A stretch of 64,000 bases of DNA, from the NCBI GenBank assembly GCA_002077065.1, contig NAJO01000010.1:992001-1056000 (forward strand), in the 5' to 3' direction. Shown piece after piece: positions 51,848-63,254 of this stretch; position 1 is the stretch's first letter, and the number at the start of each line of letters is the position of its first letter. The notes beneath the pieces were generated by a model, which worked only from the letters and a program-made list of their open reading frames with translations, ran no database searches and was not told the origin of the DNA. A program made the translations under genes and the position numbers. Source of the DNA: Cryoendolithus antarcticus. Lineage: Eukaryota > Ascomycota > Dothideomycetes > Cladosporiales > Cladosporiaceae.

Positions 51848-52509
51848 GATGTATGCCTATGAAAGCGAGGGAAGAGTTCGAGGATGTGTTGCTCGAAGTT
51901 GCACTGGGTGTCTGCAAGTGGCGCGAAGAGACGCGCTACTTCTTATACGACGCGCTCAAGTGAACGCGCTGCCAGATCACTGACATGACGCGCTAATGTG
52001 AACGAAGCCGTCGCCACGGAAACAATCAAAATCTCGCTGATGCAGTCGCGGAGGAGGAAGGCGCGATCCAGAGCTCCACGTTGAGGATACACCAGGCTCT
52101 CCAACTAGTCGACTGCCATTACGCAAGGCCCGACGAGATCTAGCTACATCGTGGTGGTATATACTAACGATGAGGTGGGGTGGGAGACCACGCCACGGTC
52201 ACTGCTGCGGTGATATATGTATAGTACAGCACTTGTCCTTTACGGCACTACTGGGCTCCAGCATGTAGTAGAAGCGCCTCAAACTTGGATGGACGACGTT
52301 CTTTGTCACACTTTTCCACAGCGCCGCGAGCTCAGTGCGGACGGTTGCGCCGCTCTGAGACAACACAAAGAAGTGAGACAGTCGACTTTCTTTCAAGGTC
52401 TGCCGAGATGGTTTCATTTACTCCTCGCACTCCGCCAATCCTCTTCTTTCTGACTCAGGGGTTCATACCGTGCTTCAGGTGTATCTACCAGTTCTACTTC
52501 TTCGCAGAG
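51848..52509. other. intergenic region, divergent promoters
   Basis: About 660 bases of 5' flank. A possible upstream in-frame extension of the next gene (from 52285) crosses it but looks non-coding. No gene. Confidence 0.45.
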
Positions 52510-53418
52510 ATGGCTGGCCAGCGTTTCGCACTCCCAGTTCCTTCGAGGACCAAGCGCCGAGCGTCGAAGCCCTCGAACATAACAGCGCCACAGTCCAGCG
52601 GGATCACTAAGCATCGAGCGACTCAAACGCCCACCAGACTGTCGCCTCGCACTCGCAAGGGCGAATCTGCTGCGAGTCTACCACTCTCGCCGAGCTTCAT
52701 GTCGCCCACCCTATCCTCAGTCCAGCATACCCGCTCTCAGACGTTCACCTACACAAAGAAAGTCATTCCTGAGCCCGCCGCTTTTGGACAAGTCCCCTCC
52801 AGCCCACCGTCCCTCTACACCTCCGCCCACGTGGCCGAGCCCTGCATCACAGCCTCCCTGATCCACGTACTCGCCCCATGCTCTCACAAAGTCATCACCC
52901 CGGCCCCCGAGCCTTGTGCCGCGAACTGCTCCCTATCGTCCCATCGCTTTGCCAACCCACGCACGGCTGAGCCTTTCGTATGTGCAAGTTGTGCTCTAGC
53001 GATAGTGGAGGCGGACTACAAAGCCAAAGTCTTTGTCTTCCAGTCGCACTGCGCTGCACATGCGCGGACGAACGGTGCTCTACCACCCGGCTGGGAGGAG
53101 GAGCGCCGGGCGAGGCTGGAGAAGGGGTGGATGTTGCAGGCTAGTAGTGAGCTGAGGAAATTGGAGCATGAAGGGAGGGCCGGGGAGGCGGTGTATATGG
53201 AGCCTGAGAGTAGGGCATTTATGGATCAGATTTTGGCGTTTAGGCAGAGTGAGGGGTCGGCTGCGCCGGGGAACTGGATCGAGGCTGAGGAGAGAATGAG
53301 GACGCCGACTAGGGCAAAGACTGGCAACACTAGGCTGCCAACGCCGGCTAGTACGCCGAGAAAGAAGATCGGCGGTAGCAGGTTGCCGACACCTGCGTTT
53401 ACGGCGGAGAAGAGGTGA
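52510..53418 (+). CDS. hypothetical protein with Cys cluster and C-terminal LPTPA repeats
   Basis: A 302-residue intron-free protein I do not recognise. The N-terminal third is basic and Ser/Thr/Pro-rich (RTKRRASKPSNITAPQ, TQTPTRLSPRTRKG). A central region carries spaced Cys and His (EPCITASLIHVLAPCSHKV, EPCAANCSL, FVCASCALAIVEADY, FQSHCAAHA) that may bind zinc. A charged helical part follows (EEERRARLEKGWMLQASSE). The end has two short repeats, TRLPTPASTPRKK and SRLPTPAFTAEKR. The start was placed at the ATG before AGQRFALPVPS because upstream in-frame codons are of poor composition. Short SxLPTP motifs of this type can recruit EB1 or kinases, but that is only a possibility. Confidence 0.65.
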   Translation: MAGQRFALPVPSRTKRRASKPSNITAPQSSGITKHRATQTPTRLSPRTRKGESAASLPLSPSFMSPTLSSVQHTRSQTFTYTKKVIPEPAAFGQVPSSPPSLYTSAHVAEPCITASLIHVLAPCSHKVITPAPEPCAANCSLSSHRFANPRTAEPFVCASCALAIVEADYKAKVFVFQSHCAAHARTNGALPPGWEEERRARLEKGWMLQASSELRKLEHEGRAGEAVYMEPESRAFMDQILAFRQSEGSAAPGNWIEAEERMRTPTRAKTGNTRLPTPASTPRKKIGGSRLPTPAFTAEKR

Positions 53419-53722
53419 GAAACAGCAGACTTGATCGTGGTACTGTATCTTCAGCGAGGGATGGCCTTGCGAGATTTCATAAGGGAAGATTTCGTTATAG
53501 GAAAGCTTGCAATAGAAGATTTTGTGATGAGACATATCACGTTATAGTCGTTGTTAAGGTGTAGACATTCAGTCTGGACCATCATACCAGCTAGCCGCAA
53601 ATGAGTGTCAGTTTCCCACGTCCACCTCTCGTTTCCACCATGAGTCCGCATTCATCATCCTCCATCACCCGCGGTCCCTCCACTTCAACTTCACGCCCCT
53701 CCCTTCAACGTCAACCTCGCCT
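53419..53722. other. convergent intergenic region
   Basis: About 300 bases, AT-richer than the average here (GAAGATTT... repeats at about 53480-53525). No gene. Confidence 0.4.
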
Positions 53723-54240
53723 CTAATACCCCTGGTACAAGATAGCAGAGTAAAGGTTGGTCACCCCATAGGCTGAGGCGGTATCGCACGAGTACCCTTG
53801 GCCGCTCTTCACACCCTGATGGTGCAGTTCGGCGCCAGAGCAGCCCTGACTTTGATACTAATCCGCAGTCGGATAAACACCGCCGGTTTTCTGACGCGTG
53901 AGCTGACCAGCGGAAGCCGGGATAGACCCCGTGACGCAGACACCACAGCCGAAACTGTTCGCGGAGAAGCGCGATTGGCCTTGGCAGTTGTCGAGCTCCC
54001 AGCCGATGAACTGATTGCCACATTGCGCTTGGAGAGGTCGGAAGGCTGGGCCGGGAGGTCGGCCATGTCGATGTAGGTGAGCTTAGAGAGGCCGGACCAG
54101 CCTGTCGTGTCGTTGAGGGTGAGGTACTCGAAATACTCGTCGTGGGTCCAGCCTGGGCCTGCCGCAGCGGCCGGCATCGCGAGAGCAATCTTGAAGCGAA
54201 GAGCGGCCATGATGGTGGCGAAAGTGGTGGTGGACTTCAT
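53723..54240 (-). pseudogene. broken gene for a small Cys-containing secreted protein
   Basis: The frame from 54240 starts with a hydrophobic, signal-like leader (FKIALAMPAAAAG) and runs on (WTHDEYFEYLTLNDTTG, GLSKLTYIDMADLP). Near 54030 protein-like sequence moves to another frame (NQFIGWELDNCQGQ, SFGCGVCVTGS). That frame meets TAG at about 53862, then continues in the same frame with GCSGAELHHQGVKSGQGYSC and ends at 53723. No GT-AG intron pair repairs both changes. I read it as a gene with one frame change and one stop. It could also be sequence error. The family is not recognised; small secreted fungal proteins of this look include candidate effectors, which is inference. Confidence 0.5.
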
Positions 54241-55220
54241 GTCTGCGGTTGCTACGTCGATGTCGAGCGAAAGTGGTGGTTTGACTGTGGGGCTTGCTGG
54301 AATGTCGCTGGTGCTGGTGGATGAACTGTTGATCGGAAGGGAAAGTTGCTAGTCTTTGTACGTTCATGTCGAGCACTGCACATCTGCGTGTTCAGTGCGA
54401 AGACCGAAGCTTACGCAAAATCACGGCATGAGGTGTGAGCGGGCAACCCCTCCTGCGCTGCTGTATGCAAGCCATCAGATGTGAGACATCAAGCGTGTCA
54501 ATAGTGTCTGGCGAGGGCGCGCAAAAGGGTATCGAGGCACTTGGGTTACGTCGCATCGCTCGGTGCCTCACTCTGAGGATGGTAAGGCCGAACATACTGT
54601 ACCCATCAAGGGTCATGTCGTGCGACAGCCCCAGAACAAGGCACTGCGTGAAACTTCTGATGTAGTGCTCCTGTCCAGCAATGTCCATTCTCGTCGTCGG
54701 GCAAGCCTCATAGCGATGTCATTCCGCGCAGACGTTGTATCGGCGTGGCAGCCACTGAAGCTGGAAGTCAGATACATTTCATGTTGTGTAACGTATGCGT
54801 GAGATGTGACGTGGACGAGATCTGCTCAATAGTGAGCCCGGTCATCGGCAATGACTCTGAGTTTGGTCTCGGCAATCGTTGTGGTCGTGAGAGGCTGATG
54901 ATTGATGCGTATAATACGAGCTTATATAAGCCTCAGGCAGCCATGCAGATATGATGCGCGGAGACACCAACGCCTACATGCCTCGCTGTCAGTCCTCGAA
55001 GACCAGTGGTAGCACCAGCTCGGGCTTTCTGACTGTCAGCGGGACGCCGGCCCGAGAACTGGAACGACTGGCTGAGCCTGGCGCGCGAACTTTCGCTTCC
55101 AGACTTCCTGCGGAGCAACCAGCTATCCATTATGGTCGACTAGTGATTGCAACGCTTTCAGCTCTGGAGGCGCAGACCAGATGGTTCAGAACTATAGACA
55201 AAGACAAATCGATGCCGATG
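54241..55220. other. intergenic region, no gene recognised
   Basis: About 980 bases. A self-complementary TTATATAA lies near 54920. The 120-codon frame at 54951-55313 overlaps the amidase antisense and is not called. Confidence 0.45.
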
Positions 55221-57027
55221 CTAAAAAGGCACCGGAAGGTTGCGGTCAAGGTAATTGCTCCATCCCGGTGGGGTTTTAGACCTCTGGAATTTCGACCCAC
55301 TGCTCACGAATAGATCCTCCATAGCACTCGCATATTTCACAAGACTTGCCTCGCTGAACGCCGTTCCCAGCACCGCAAGTCCATATGGCATGTCGCTGTC
55401 GCTATGCACTGATGCCGGGATCGTAATGATCGGGTATCCCGCTTGCGCCGCGATCTGCACAGCCTGCGCGACGTCCGGTGGTAGTAGCAACACGTCGAGC
55501 TTGTTCCCTCTATTGTGAAGAGCGTAGTCGATCCCCTCGTCCCGGGAGGTACGCTGGCAGAATGCGAGAGCTTGGTAGTACGTCTCGTTCTGGGCGCCCT
55601 TGGTTGCAAGGGAAGCGAGAAAGCCGTCTTGGCCTGAGCCGAAAGCTGGGTGAATGCCTGGAGTCCCGCCTTCGCTTCCAAAATTGTCGATGTTGTACTG
55701 TACGAGGTCTTCAAGGCTGCGTATGTTTGTGTTAGACAGTTCGGAGAGGTAGGTGGCGATGTTGTTGTAGAAGTCTACTGTGATGTAGGAGTATTCGGAC
55801 TCGTTTGGGTAGCCGCGTACTGTGCCGTAGTCCCTTGTGAGATGTCAGTCGTACACACTTTGGGAGTATCCCGGCTGCACTCACCAATTCCACCCATTAG
55901 GGCTCACGATCTCCGGATGTTGTAGCTCTGTGCCATTGATGATTGTTGCACCAGCAGTTCTCAGGACATCAAGCATCGTGAGGAGAGTGTCAAGTTGCTC
56001 CTGATCAGCGTACTGCCAGAATGACTTCCACGGGATGCCGAATCTCGCACCATCCAGTACCTTAGCCTTACTAAGATACTGCGCATACCCCCCATTCGGT
56101 GTCTTGCCAGCTTGCGCGGCCGTGTAATTATCACGTCCATCGATCCCATAAATCGCATCGAGCACATGCACAGCATCAGCTACGGTCTTACCGAACACGC
56201 CCACTGTATCCTGATGCTCGCTTTCGGGAACCACCCCGGCTCTCGACGTCAACCCGACAGTAGGCTTGATCCCCACGATAGCATTTCGCATCGATGGGTT
56301 GATCACACTCCCGTCAGTCTCAGTGCCAAGCGCGAACGGTACAACGTTGTTGGAAACCGCGATCGCACTTCCCGTACTGCTCCCACCAGGATTGACAGTG
56401 AAGTTGTAGGGACTGCGAGCCTGCCCTCCTCGCGCGGAGTAGCCTTCCGAGTAGTTATTGCTGCGCATGTCGGCCCACTCGCTGAGGGTGGCTTTGCCTA
56501 GTAGGATTGCGCCGGCTTCTCGGAGTTTCGAAACGACAGAGGCATCGCGGGGAACTACAGAACCAAGGAGCGCCCAGCTGCCAGCTGTGGTTTGGAGTTT
56601 ATCGGCGGAGGCGATGTTGTCTTTGACCAAGAACGGCAGACCGTGCAGCTTGGAGCGGACTTTGCCGGCTTTGCGCTCGCAGTCGAGGGAGGTGGCGATG
56701 TCATAGGCATCGGGGTTGACTTCCAGTACTGAGCTGAATGTTGAATTAGTGCGATACCTTGGACTGGGATCAGTCGAATTGATTGTACTTGATATACTGA
56801 TTCGTCTGGTAGTATCTTTGCATGTAGCAGGAAAGCAGCTCGACACTCGTCAATCTACCAGTCAACAAATGGTCTTGTAGCTCATCAATGGGAGCATCCT
56901 CGATCCTCAAGCCCCGGCACAAGGGCATTGTGTGCCATGATGTAGCTGACGCATTCGTGAAGTCTTGCGCGGTTGCGGAATATTTGAGGCTGGCAATGAC
57001 CACGATGACGGAGGCGGGCAGCATCAT
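55221..57027 (-). CDS. secreted amidase (amidase-signature family)
   Basis: Exons 56789-57027, 55885-56733 and 55221-55833, joined in phase (introns 55 and 51 nt), encode 566 residues. A signal peptide (MMLPASVIVVIASLKYSATA) is followed by the amidase-signature fold. The Ser-cisSer-Lys triad is visible: Lys in GLPFLVKDNIASADKLQ, and the Ser pair in NPGGSSTGSAIAVSNNVVPF with GTETDGSVINPSMRNAIVG. The C-terminal exon supplies FGSGQDGFLASLATKGAQNE, LDVLLLPPDVAQAV and YPIITIPASVHSDSDMP. Such secreted fungal amidases hydrolyse amides from the environment; the substrate is unknown. The start at 57027 was chosen for the signal peptide over 57141. Length is normal for the family. Confidence 0.9.
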
Positions 57028-57352
57028 ATCAAGCGATGGAACCGAGTTTACGTGTCGAAAACGCTGGCTACAGGTCTCTCGCGGAATAACGACAGCTCTT
57101 GTAGGTATTGGACGAGATCCATTGGGGCTCTGGAGGAGCATGCAGAATGATGCTATAGACCGGGTCCCTGCAGCCGAGCCGCAATCGTGCAGTACTAGTG
57201 GATGCTTCTGCAGTAGTGCTTGATTGTGCCTGATCTGTGCCTCGCTTTATACACACACAGTCTTCGCCACGGATCGAACTTGCACCCTACGCGGCCAGTC
57301 CTGTCATATGCCCTCGCTAGAGCGCCGTCCCGCAGTCTGTCTGAGTTGCAGG
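57028..57352. other. intergenic region upstream of the amidase
   Basis: About 325 bases; no gene seen. Confidence 0.4.
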
Positions 57353-58234
57353 CTAATACACCCAATTCATGTCCAACAGCCGCTTGCGTAGATCATCGTC
57401 CATTGGCGGTCGTGCAAACGGACACACTGTGACTACCACCTCTGCCCAAGCTACAACCAACGAACAGGACACCAGAAACACCACAACCATCGCGAGAATG
57501 AGTCTCGCCTCACTCGCACGGCGAAGTAGTCTCGGAGAGGCCATGAGTACTTCGCCGAACGCTGGCCAGACATTCACAAGGAGCGAAGCGTCGACCAGAA
57601 GATGCTCCAGATCATTGATGACCGTCAGGCGATCAGATTGCCAACCACCGCCGGCCGACTGGTAGGCCCGGCAGTACGCCGTATCCCGTACATCAAAGCC
57701 GGTCCAGGTCCGGAGAGTGGATGCCAAGGCTTTCCATCCTATAGATGGCTCTTTCGGTGCCGCGGAGCAGGCATACCACTGAAATGCTCTCAACGTTGTG
57801 GTGTTCGACACTGAGAAGTCTAGCTGATCGACTGGTGGTCGCGACAGCGAAGACGACAAAATGGTAGCACATTGCGGGGAAGCTGATATGAGCGGGTCGC
57901 TGCGACAGTATTCGTGAAAGTCTTTGATTGCAGTCCACTTGGCGAGGCGATACGTAAGCATGCCATAGTAGACTGCTGCGATCAGACCTCCGACAGCCAC
58001 GACGAGACCCGTCAAGTTAAGGATGTGACGACCGTACCCGGTCCAAGCCTTTGTTGTCGGAGTAGAAACAATACCAGTAGTTGGCATAGAAGATGCGTGA
58101 GTTGATGAACTTGAAGTCGTGACCGGAGCTGACAGCGCAGTTGGTGTTGCCACTGTCGATGGAGGCGACGCCGCTGCTGCCGCGTTCAGATTTGCCAAGG
58201 GTATTGGGCTTTGTGTCGACATGGCTTGCGACAT
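57353..58234 (-). CDS. hypothetical membrane protein
   Basis: A 293-residue intron-free protein I do not recognise. The first 60 residues are Ala/Ser/Thr/Pro-rich (STVATPTALSAPVTTSSSST) and likely disordered. A membrane helix lies at about 72-95 (LNLTGLVVAVGGLIAAVYYG) and a second near 250-270 (LILAMVVVFLVSCSLVVAWA). Between them is a soluble domain with several Cys (YCRSDPLISASPQCATIL, WYACSAAP, DTAYCRAYQ) that could form disulfides, so it may face the outside or ER lumen. The C-terminus is charged (DDDLRKRLLDMNWVY). The open frame is long for this GC content and free of splice signals; I give it moderate confidence. Confidence 0.6.
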   Translation of the reverse strand: MSQAMSTQSPIPLANLNAAAAASPPSTVATPTALSAPVTTSSSSTHASSMPTTGIVSTPTTKAWTGYGRHILNLTGLVVAVGGLIAAVYYGMLTYRLAKWTAIKDFHEYCRSDPLISASPQCATILSSSLSRPPVDQLDFSVSNTTTLRAFQWYACSAAPKEPSIGWKALASTLRTWTGFDVRDTAYCRAYQSAGGGWQSDRLTVINDLEHLLVDASLLVNVWPAFGEVLMASPRLLRRASEARLILAMVVVFLVSCSLVVAWAEVVVTVCPFARPPMDDDLRKRLLDMNWVY

Positions 58235-58567
58235 CCCGATCGAGCTGATGCGAAAGGTGAAGCGTAGATAAAGTCAAGCGTCCAACCCGGTTCTGGCCAC
58301 TGATGGCTTTGACGCAGCTGTAGACCTTGTTTGACCCAAGTTGTGTCTTTGTTGTCGAGTGGAGTGTCGCTACTTCGAAAAGTCATCGAAGGTGTCGGTC
58401 GCAGGATAATATACTGCACCGTCACTGAGCCATCGAGCTGCGCCTCAAGCCTCAAGTTCCAGCACCTCGTGTTTCAGCATCTTGCGTTTCAGCATCGCGG
58501 ACTCAGCCTCCGCCAAGTGGCATGACCCATCGGTACACATCACGCCACGCCGGTCTGCATGGTTGCC
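58235..58567. other. intergenic region
   Basis: About 330 bases between the membrane-protein start and the Sac-domain gene stop. Includes imperfect short direct repeats around 58455-58500 (TTCAGCATCTTGCG, TTCAGCATCGCG). No gene. Confidence 0.45.
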
Positions 58568-61454
58568 TCAGGCCCACACAAGCTTCTTCAACGAGTATCC
58601 AAAGCTCTCCACATAGCTTGTCGCCTTCTTCGCGTCTGCCAGCGAGATCACATTCTTCTCCTGCACAGTGGGCGCTTTCGACAAGTCAAGATGATCCATT
58701 TCCCTCACCTTCATGATTATCTTGTGCATCTCATCACAGATCTGCTTGACTTCGTCGCGCTCGCTTGAAGCTTTTGAGGGCAGCGCCTTGAATGCAAGCA
58801 GGCGCTCATTCTTGGTCTCTCCTGGCTTCTTCGGCTTCTTGTTCTCAGATTCTGTCTTCGAATCTTCGACGGCCTTTTCGTTATCTATCGATCTCGTGTT
58901 CGTCCTCACGACCGCGTGGCCGTTAGTCTTGTACCGTAGCGCGAACCCGACATTCTTCTCTTCATCCATATGACTTGGCGCAAGCGTGCTCGTCACATAA
59001 GTTCCCCTCCAGATCTCAGAGATATCCGTCAGGTCAAGTTTCTCGAATGATCCGACCTTCTCCGTACTCCAATCGAATCGACAGAAGTACAGCGCCACAT
59101 CCGTCAACAGTAATACGCACTCCTCGAAAGGCATCGCTCTCAAGCTATCAGCTTCGTGCGGACAGCTCAGTGCCCAGCCGTGGCGCAGATCTTCATCCGA
59201 GCCCTCGAGGACAATCTGAACGCACTTCTCGATCGCGCTTTGTCGGACCTTGTCCATATCAATAGCATGGTCCCGTGTCATCATCTCACTCTCGAACTCA
59301 TCGAAGACTTCCACACCAACGCCACCGAGGTAGAAGTCAATGCAAGCTTGCAGGAAGTAGTCGCCGAAGATGTTGTTGTAGTATCGATTGAGCGTCAGGC
59401 TGAGATCAGAGAGCGCGCCCGTCCAGTTGCGTTTGCGCGTGCGGGTGAAGTCGCCTTTGAGGGCGGCGGTGCCGGCGTACTGCCGACTTATTGCGTCGCC
59501 GTTGTCGGCCCAGAGGGTGTTGAACCACTTCGTCTTGGGGTCTGAGTGCAGATCGATGCTGAGACCGAGCTCGGAAAGCTGTTGCTGCAGCACCCAAGCG
59601 CCGACTGCGGATTGCGTTACGTTTGTACGGTCAAGACAGTCCATGCAGTTCGTGCGGAGGATGCCGGACTGCTTGGCCGTGGCCGCGTTGTTCTGGAGTG
59701 TAGTCCAGCCGTGCGATCTGAGGGAGGGTTCGAGGGTGGAAAGCAATATCGAGACGTTCTCGAAGCGCATGCCGCCGCATTCTTTGTGGAAGTAGAACCA
59801 TTCGAAAGCAATCTTGCTGTGGTCGGGTTCATTGAACCATTGAACTGCGTTCTGATACGCCACGCCGATGTCCTTCTCGACGCCGGTCTTGTCGACGAGA
59901 CTGGCAACCTGAACCTCGCCGTAGTGCTCAGTCAGACTCGAGAAGTGGGCTTTCAATGCTGCGTGATTCGTGCTTTCGGACCCGAACATGACTGGCACAG
60001 GCTTCGCTGCATATGGTGTCTGTGAAAAGAACAGTGGTATAGAGCCTCGAATCTGTAGTAACGAGAAGGTCTTCTGCTTGTTGTCCCAGTCCTGAGGCGA
60101 CAGGATTTGCTCTGTCTCGACGAAGTTCGCAACGCTGCCACTGTCGTCCACTCCTCGTCTCAAGTAGCGCAGGCCTGCGCGCTTGACAGATCGCCTCGAG
60201 ATGATGGTGATTAGCAGGTCACTCTGACTTGCTGCCTTCGCCGGGTCTTCTTGAGCAGCGACCACTTCCTCTGACTTGGCAGCTGCACCCACAACAACGT
60301 CACTCTCGCCTCCTCCCGATTTGCCGATCGAGAATGCTCTTTGTCCGACGAAACCCTGTATGACAGGCAAGATGACAAGATCTAGACTCCTGTCGATGAA
60401 AGGCTTCATCAAATTGCGATTCCAGAAAAAGTTGGTATCGAAGCGTTTTTGTAGCGGCGACGAGGTGCTCAAGGCACTCTCTTCGGCAAACCTAGCAGAA
60501 AGGTCGTACCCATACGAGAAGTAGAAGCTTCTCGAGCTGAAAAAGAGCTTCGCAGATCGGAGTATGCGTGGGGTCAGGGTCGCAACGTTGGACTTATGTG
60601 TTGTTGTGTTTGTGTCATTGCCGGTATCTGACTTCGAAGGCACTTCCGTGGCAGCTTCACCTGATCCTGCAGGCTCTGCTGTCGCGCGCGTGTCGTCTGT
60701 CTGTGCTTCTTTTGGCGCTTCCTTCAGTGTTGCAGGCTCCTGTGTCGGCTTCGTGGCTGGAGGTGTCCTGCTGAACCACTTGCCCGCAAATTTGCCATAC
60801 TTGCCCGTATTCTGCACAACGTTCTTCAAGATTGACGCTGGCTCCTTCTTCGATACCTCAGTCGCCTGCTCGGAAGGTTCAAGTGCTGCTCCAGTCTCTG
60901 CGGACGTCTCTTCGTTGATGTCCGCCACGTCTCCCTCCTCGCTCTCGTCGTGATCGCTGTCTTCATGCACTGCGGTGTTCCCTTGACTTTGCAAGTGAGC
61001 GGCAGACTGCACGGCCTTTGCAGCTTCGTCTTGTGAATCAAGCGGGACTAATGTGACGTCTGTGATCACGTAGATCGGCTTCCCCCTGATCTGAGCGACT
61101 TCCTCCCGTTGCGTAATGCATAACAAGTACTTTGCAGACCCTAGATCCAGTAGACCTGTACTGCATTAGAAAATTCCAGGGCAGCCGTAGGATCTTCCAA
61201 TTACCCAAGATGCCATGCGCCTCGATCCGGACTTCGCTTGCGTCATGCTCGTGCTCCAGCCGGATGGCTGCAACCTCTCCGCTGCTATACTTGAGTCGGA
61301 CACCGAGTGATCCATCTGGCTTTCCTTTCGGGCTCACAGGGTGGATGAGGACTCCATCCGCCGTAGCAACACTTGTGAATGTCAGTCGCGCGACTGAGAG
61401 TATGCACGAAGACTACCTTACTCACACGTGGAGCTTCTTTGCTAATTCCGGCAT
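58568..61454 (-). CDS. Sac-domain phosphoinositide phosphatase (Sac1/INPP5F-type)
   Basis: Exons 61426-61454 (nine codons), 61205-61371 and 58568-61155, joined in phase, encode 927 residues. The Sac domain begins with GVLIHPVSPKGKPDGSLG, IEAHGILGLLDLGSAKYLLC and ITQREEVAQIRGKPIYVITD. The catalytic P-loop is LRTNCMDCLDRTNVTQSAVG (Cys-X5-Arg), with KGDFTRTRKRNWTGALSDL and YYNNIFGDYFLQACIDFYLG after it. A 130-residue acidic, low-complexity insert (about 110-240) interrupts the first part of the domain. The C-terminal region (PFEECVLLLTDVALYFCRFD, EIWRGTYVTSTLAPSHMDE) is an hSac2-type PH-like domain, as in INPP5F rather than ER-anchored Sac1. It dephosphorylates PI4P or related lipids on endocytic/Golgi membranes, by family. 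Confidence 0.9.
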
Positions 61455-61890
61455 CGTGAAGGGAGAGAGGAAAGAGAAGATGCTTAGCTACACTGACTGA
61501 CTCGATGTGACAGCATATGAAAAGAATGGAAACGTGACGAGCTCTATACATTGAGAGTGTGCACGCGGCCACAATGATGTCAGTTCGTGCCGCGTGATGT
61601 TGGCATGCAGGCAGAACAGAAATACCGCAGGCGGAGACTATGATATGGTGTGAAACCGAATGGTAGCACGGGTATGACGGTCTTGAGAGCTGGGAGAGGA
61701 TAATGTTGCTACAGTGTGACGGTGGAAAGACAGGTCGCGTCAACAATGCCACAATGGGGGGCTCGTAGATCTTGCTGAGTAAGATGCACTGACCTTTGTC
61801 ACATCCCATCATTAACTTAGCGACTGCTTCAGGATAGAACCGAACGATCACTCGTTTCACTACATACCGTAGCACAACCTCTGTCACACC
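61455..61890. other. divergent promoter region
   Basis: About 435 bases between the Sac-domain and AIM3-like genes; no gene seen. Confidence 0.45.
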
Positions 61891-63058
61891 ATGGATAAGC
61901 TCAAAGGTGTCGCGAAGGGCGGTTGGAAGCCAGAGACCGATCGCGCGATCCATCGAGACACATGGAAGTCAGATCTTCTCCATCGAGGCAAGCAAACGGA
62001 CCCATACGCGAAGCAACGGGAGACGCATCAGTCGCAGCCACTTGCTGCGCTGAAAGATCGTAAGACTGTGTGAGGAGTGATGCATGTTGGCAGCATGGTG
62101 ACTGTCTCGCGCAGCGTCACAATTCGCACCCCCACCCAAGCACTCCGCATACTATGGGCCTGATGGAGCATCACCGAGTCGGACAGGGACGGGACTGTCG
62201 GCGACGTCTTCGGCTTCAACAGCACGCGGACTTGGTGCGCCGGCGCCTTTACCAGCGCGTCGTCCAGATACTCGGGAAGAAGAGCAAGCACCCAAGCCAC
62301 CTCCAGAGCCATACCGGAAGGACACCACAGGCCTAAGAACAGACAACCTGCCCGCACCGCCGGTAAGACGAGCAGGAACAGGGTCCTCGTCACCAGCTCC
62401 AGCACCTCCTCCACGAGCCAAACCACTGCCACCACCGCGCGTCAACTCCGGCCCACCACCAATCCTCCCACCACGCCAGAACGAGTACCCAGACGAACAT
62501 GCGCCTCCCCCACCACCGACCTACGGGGAGGCTACGAGGCCAGCGGTTGCGCGGAATCCAGCTGCGATCAATCGCCTAGCCCAAGCCGGTGTTTCCGTCC
62601 CCGGCTTCGGCATCGGCAGCAGTAGAGATAGCGCATCCGCCGTATCAGCAGCCGCTGGGTTAGTGCAGCGTCACCCAGACCAGGTCACAGCAGCTGCAGG
62701 CTATGCGCAGCGTCACCCAGAGCACGTCACAGCAGCGGCGAAGACAGTGCAGAACAACTCCGGGCAGCTCAGTGAGTTGCAGCAGAGGTTTTCGCGGATG
62801 GGTACTGGATCGTCGTCAACGCCAGCACCGGCAGCTCCAGCGCAGGCTGCACAACAGCAAGCGGCGCCATCCTGGCGGACAGGACTACAGGCTGCTTCTT
62901 CCCTGGCCTCCGCAAGACCTGCATCACCTGCATCGCCTACCACAGCTACGGGCAAGAAGCCTGCACCGCCTCCGCCGGTGAAGAAGGTGGGGTTGAGCAG
63001 TGGAGACGCGCCGGTACCACCGCCAATACCAATGTCGAGTAAGCCACGACCGCCATGA
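61891..63058 (+). CDS. AIM3-like proline-rich fungal protein
   Basis: Exons 61891-62059 and 62115-63058 (55-nt intron, GTAAGA...GCAG) encode 370 residues. The N-terminus MDKLKGVAKGGWKPETDR, RETHQSQPLAALKDPSQFAP and HSAYYGPDG match the start of Aim3-type actin-patch-associated proteins of ascomycetes. The remainder is Pro-rich (APPPRAKPLPPPRVNSGPPP, EHAPPPPPTYGEA). A short tandem repeat LVQRHPDQVTAAAGYAQ/RHPEHVTAAAKTVQ sits near 255-285, and the end is PPPPVKKVG...PPPIPMSSKPRPP, several SH3-ligand-like PxxP motifs. A role at cortical actin is inferred from the family. Only the spliced frame stays open across the junction. Confidence 0.78.
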
Positions 63059-63254
63059 CCATCTGAGTTATACGACCATGCACGATCATCAGGTGTCCAA
63101 TAAAATCGATGACAATAGCGTAGCATATCAATACAACTCTACCTTACAGCCTCAGCTTTTTCCCAAAAAGACACTTGCAGCACAAACATCACTTCACAGC
63201 CCACGCTAACACAACATCAACGCCCACATAATCCTACAAGCCATTCATCTCCAC

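Noticed and set aside
54951..55313. 120-codon plus-strand frame
   Set aside because: Overlaps the amidase 3' end antisense and has no recognisable motif.
57260..57320. Minus-strand B-box-like GTTCGATCC
   Set aside because: No T stem and no A box at a sensible distance.
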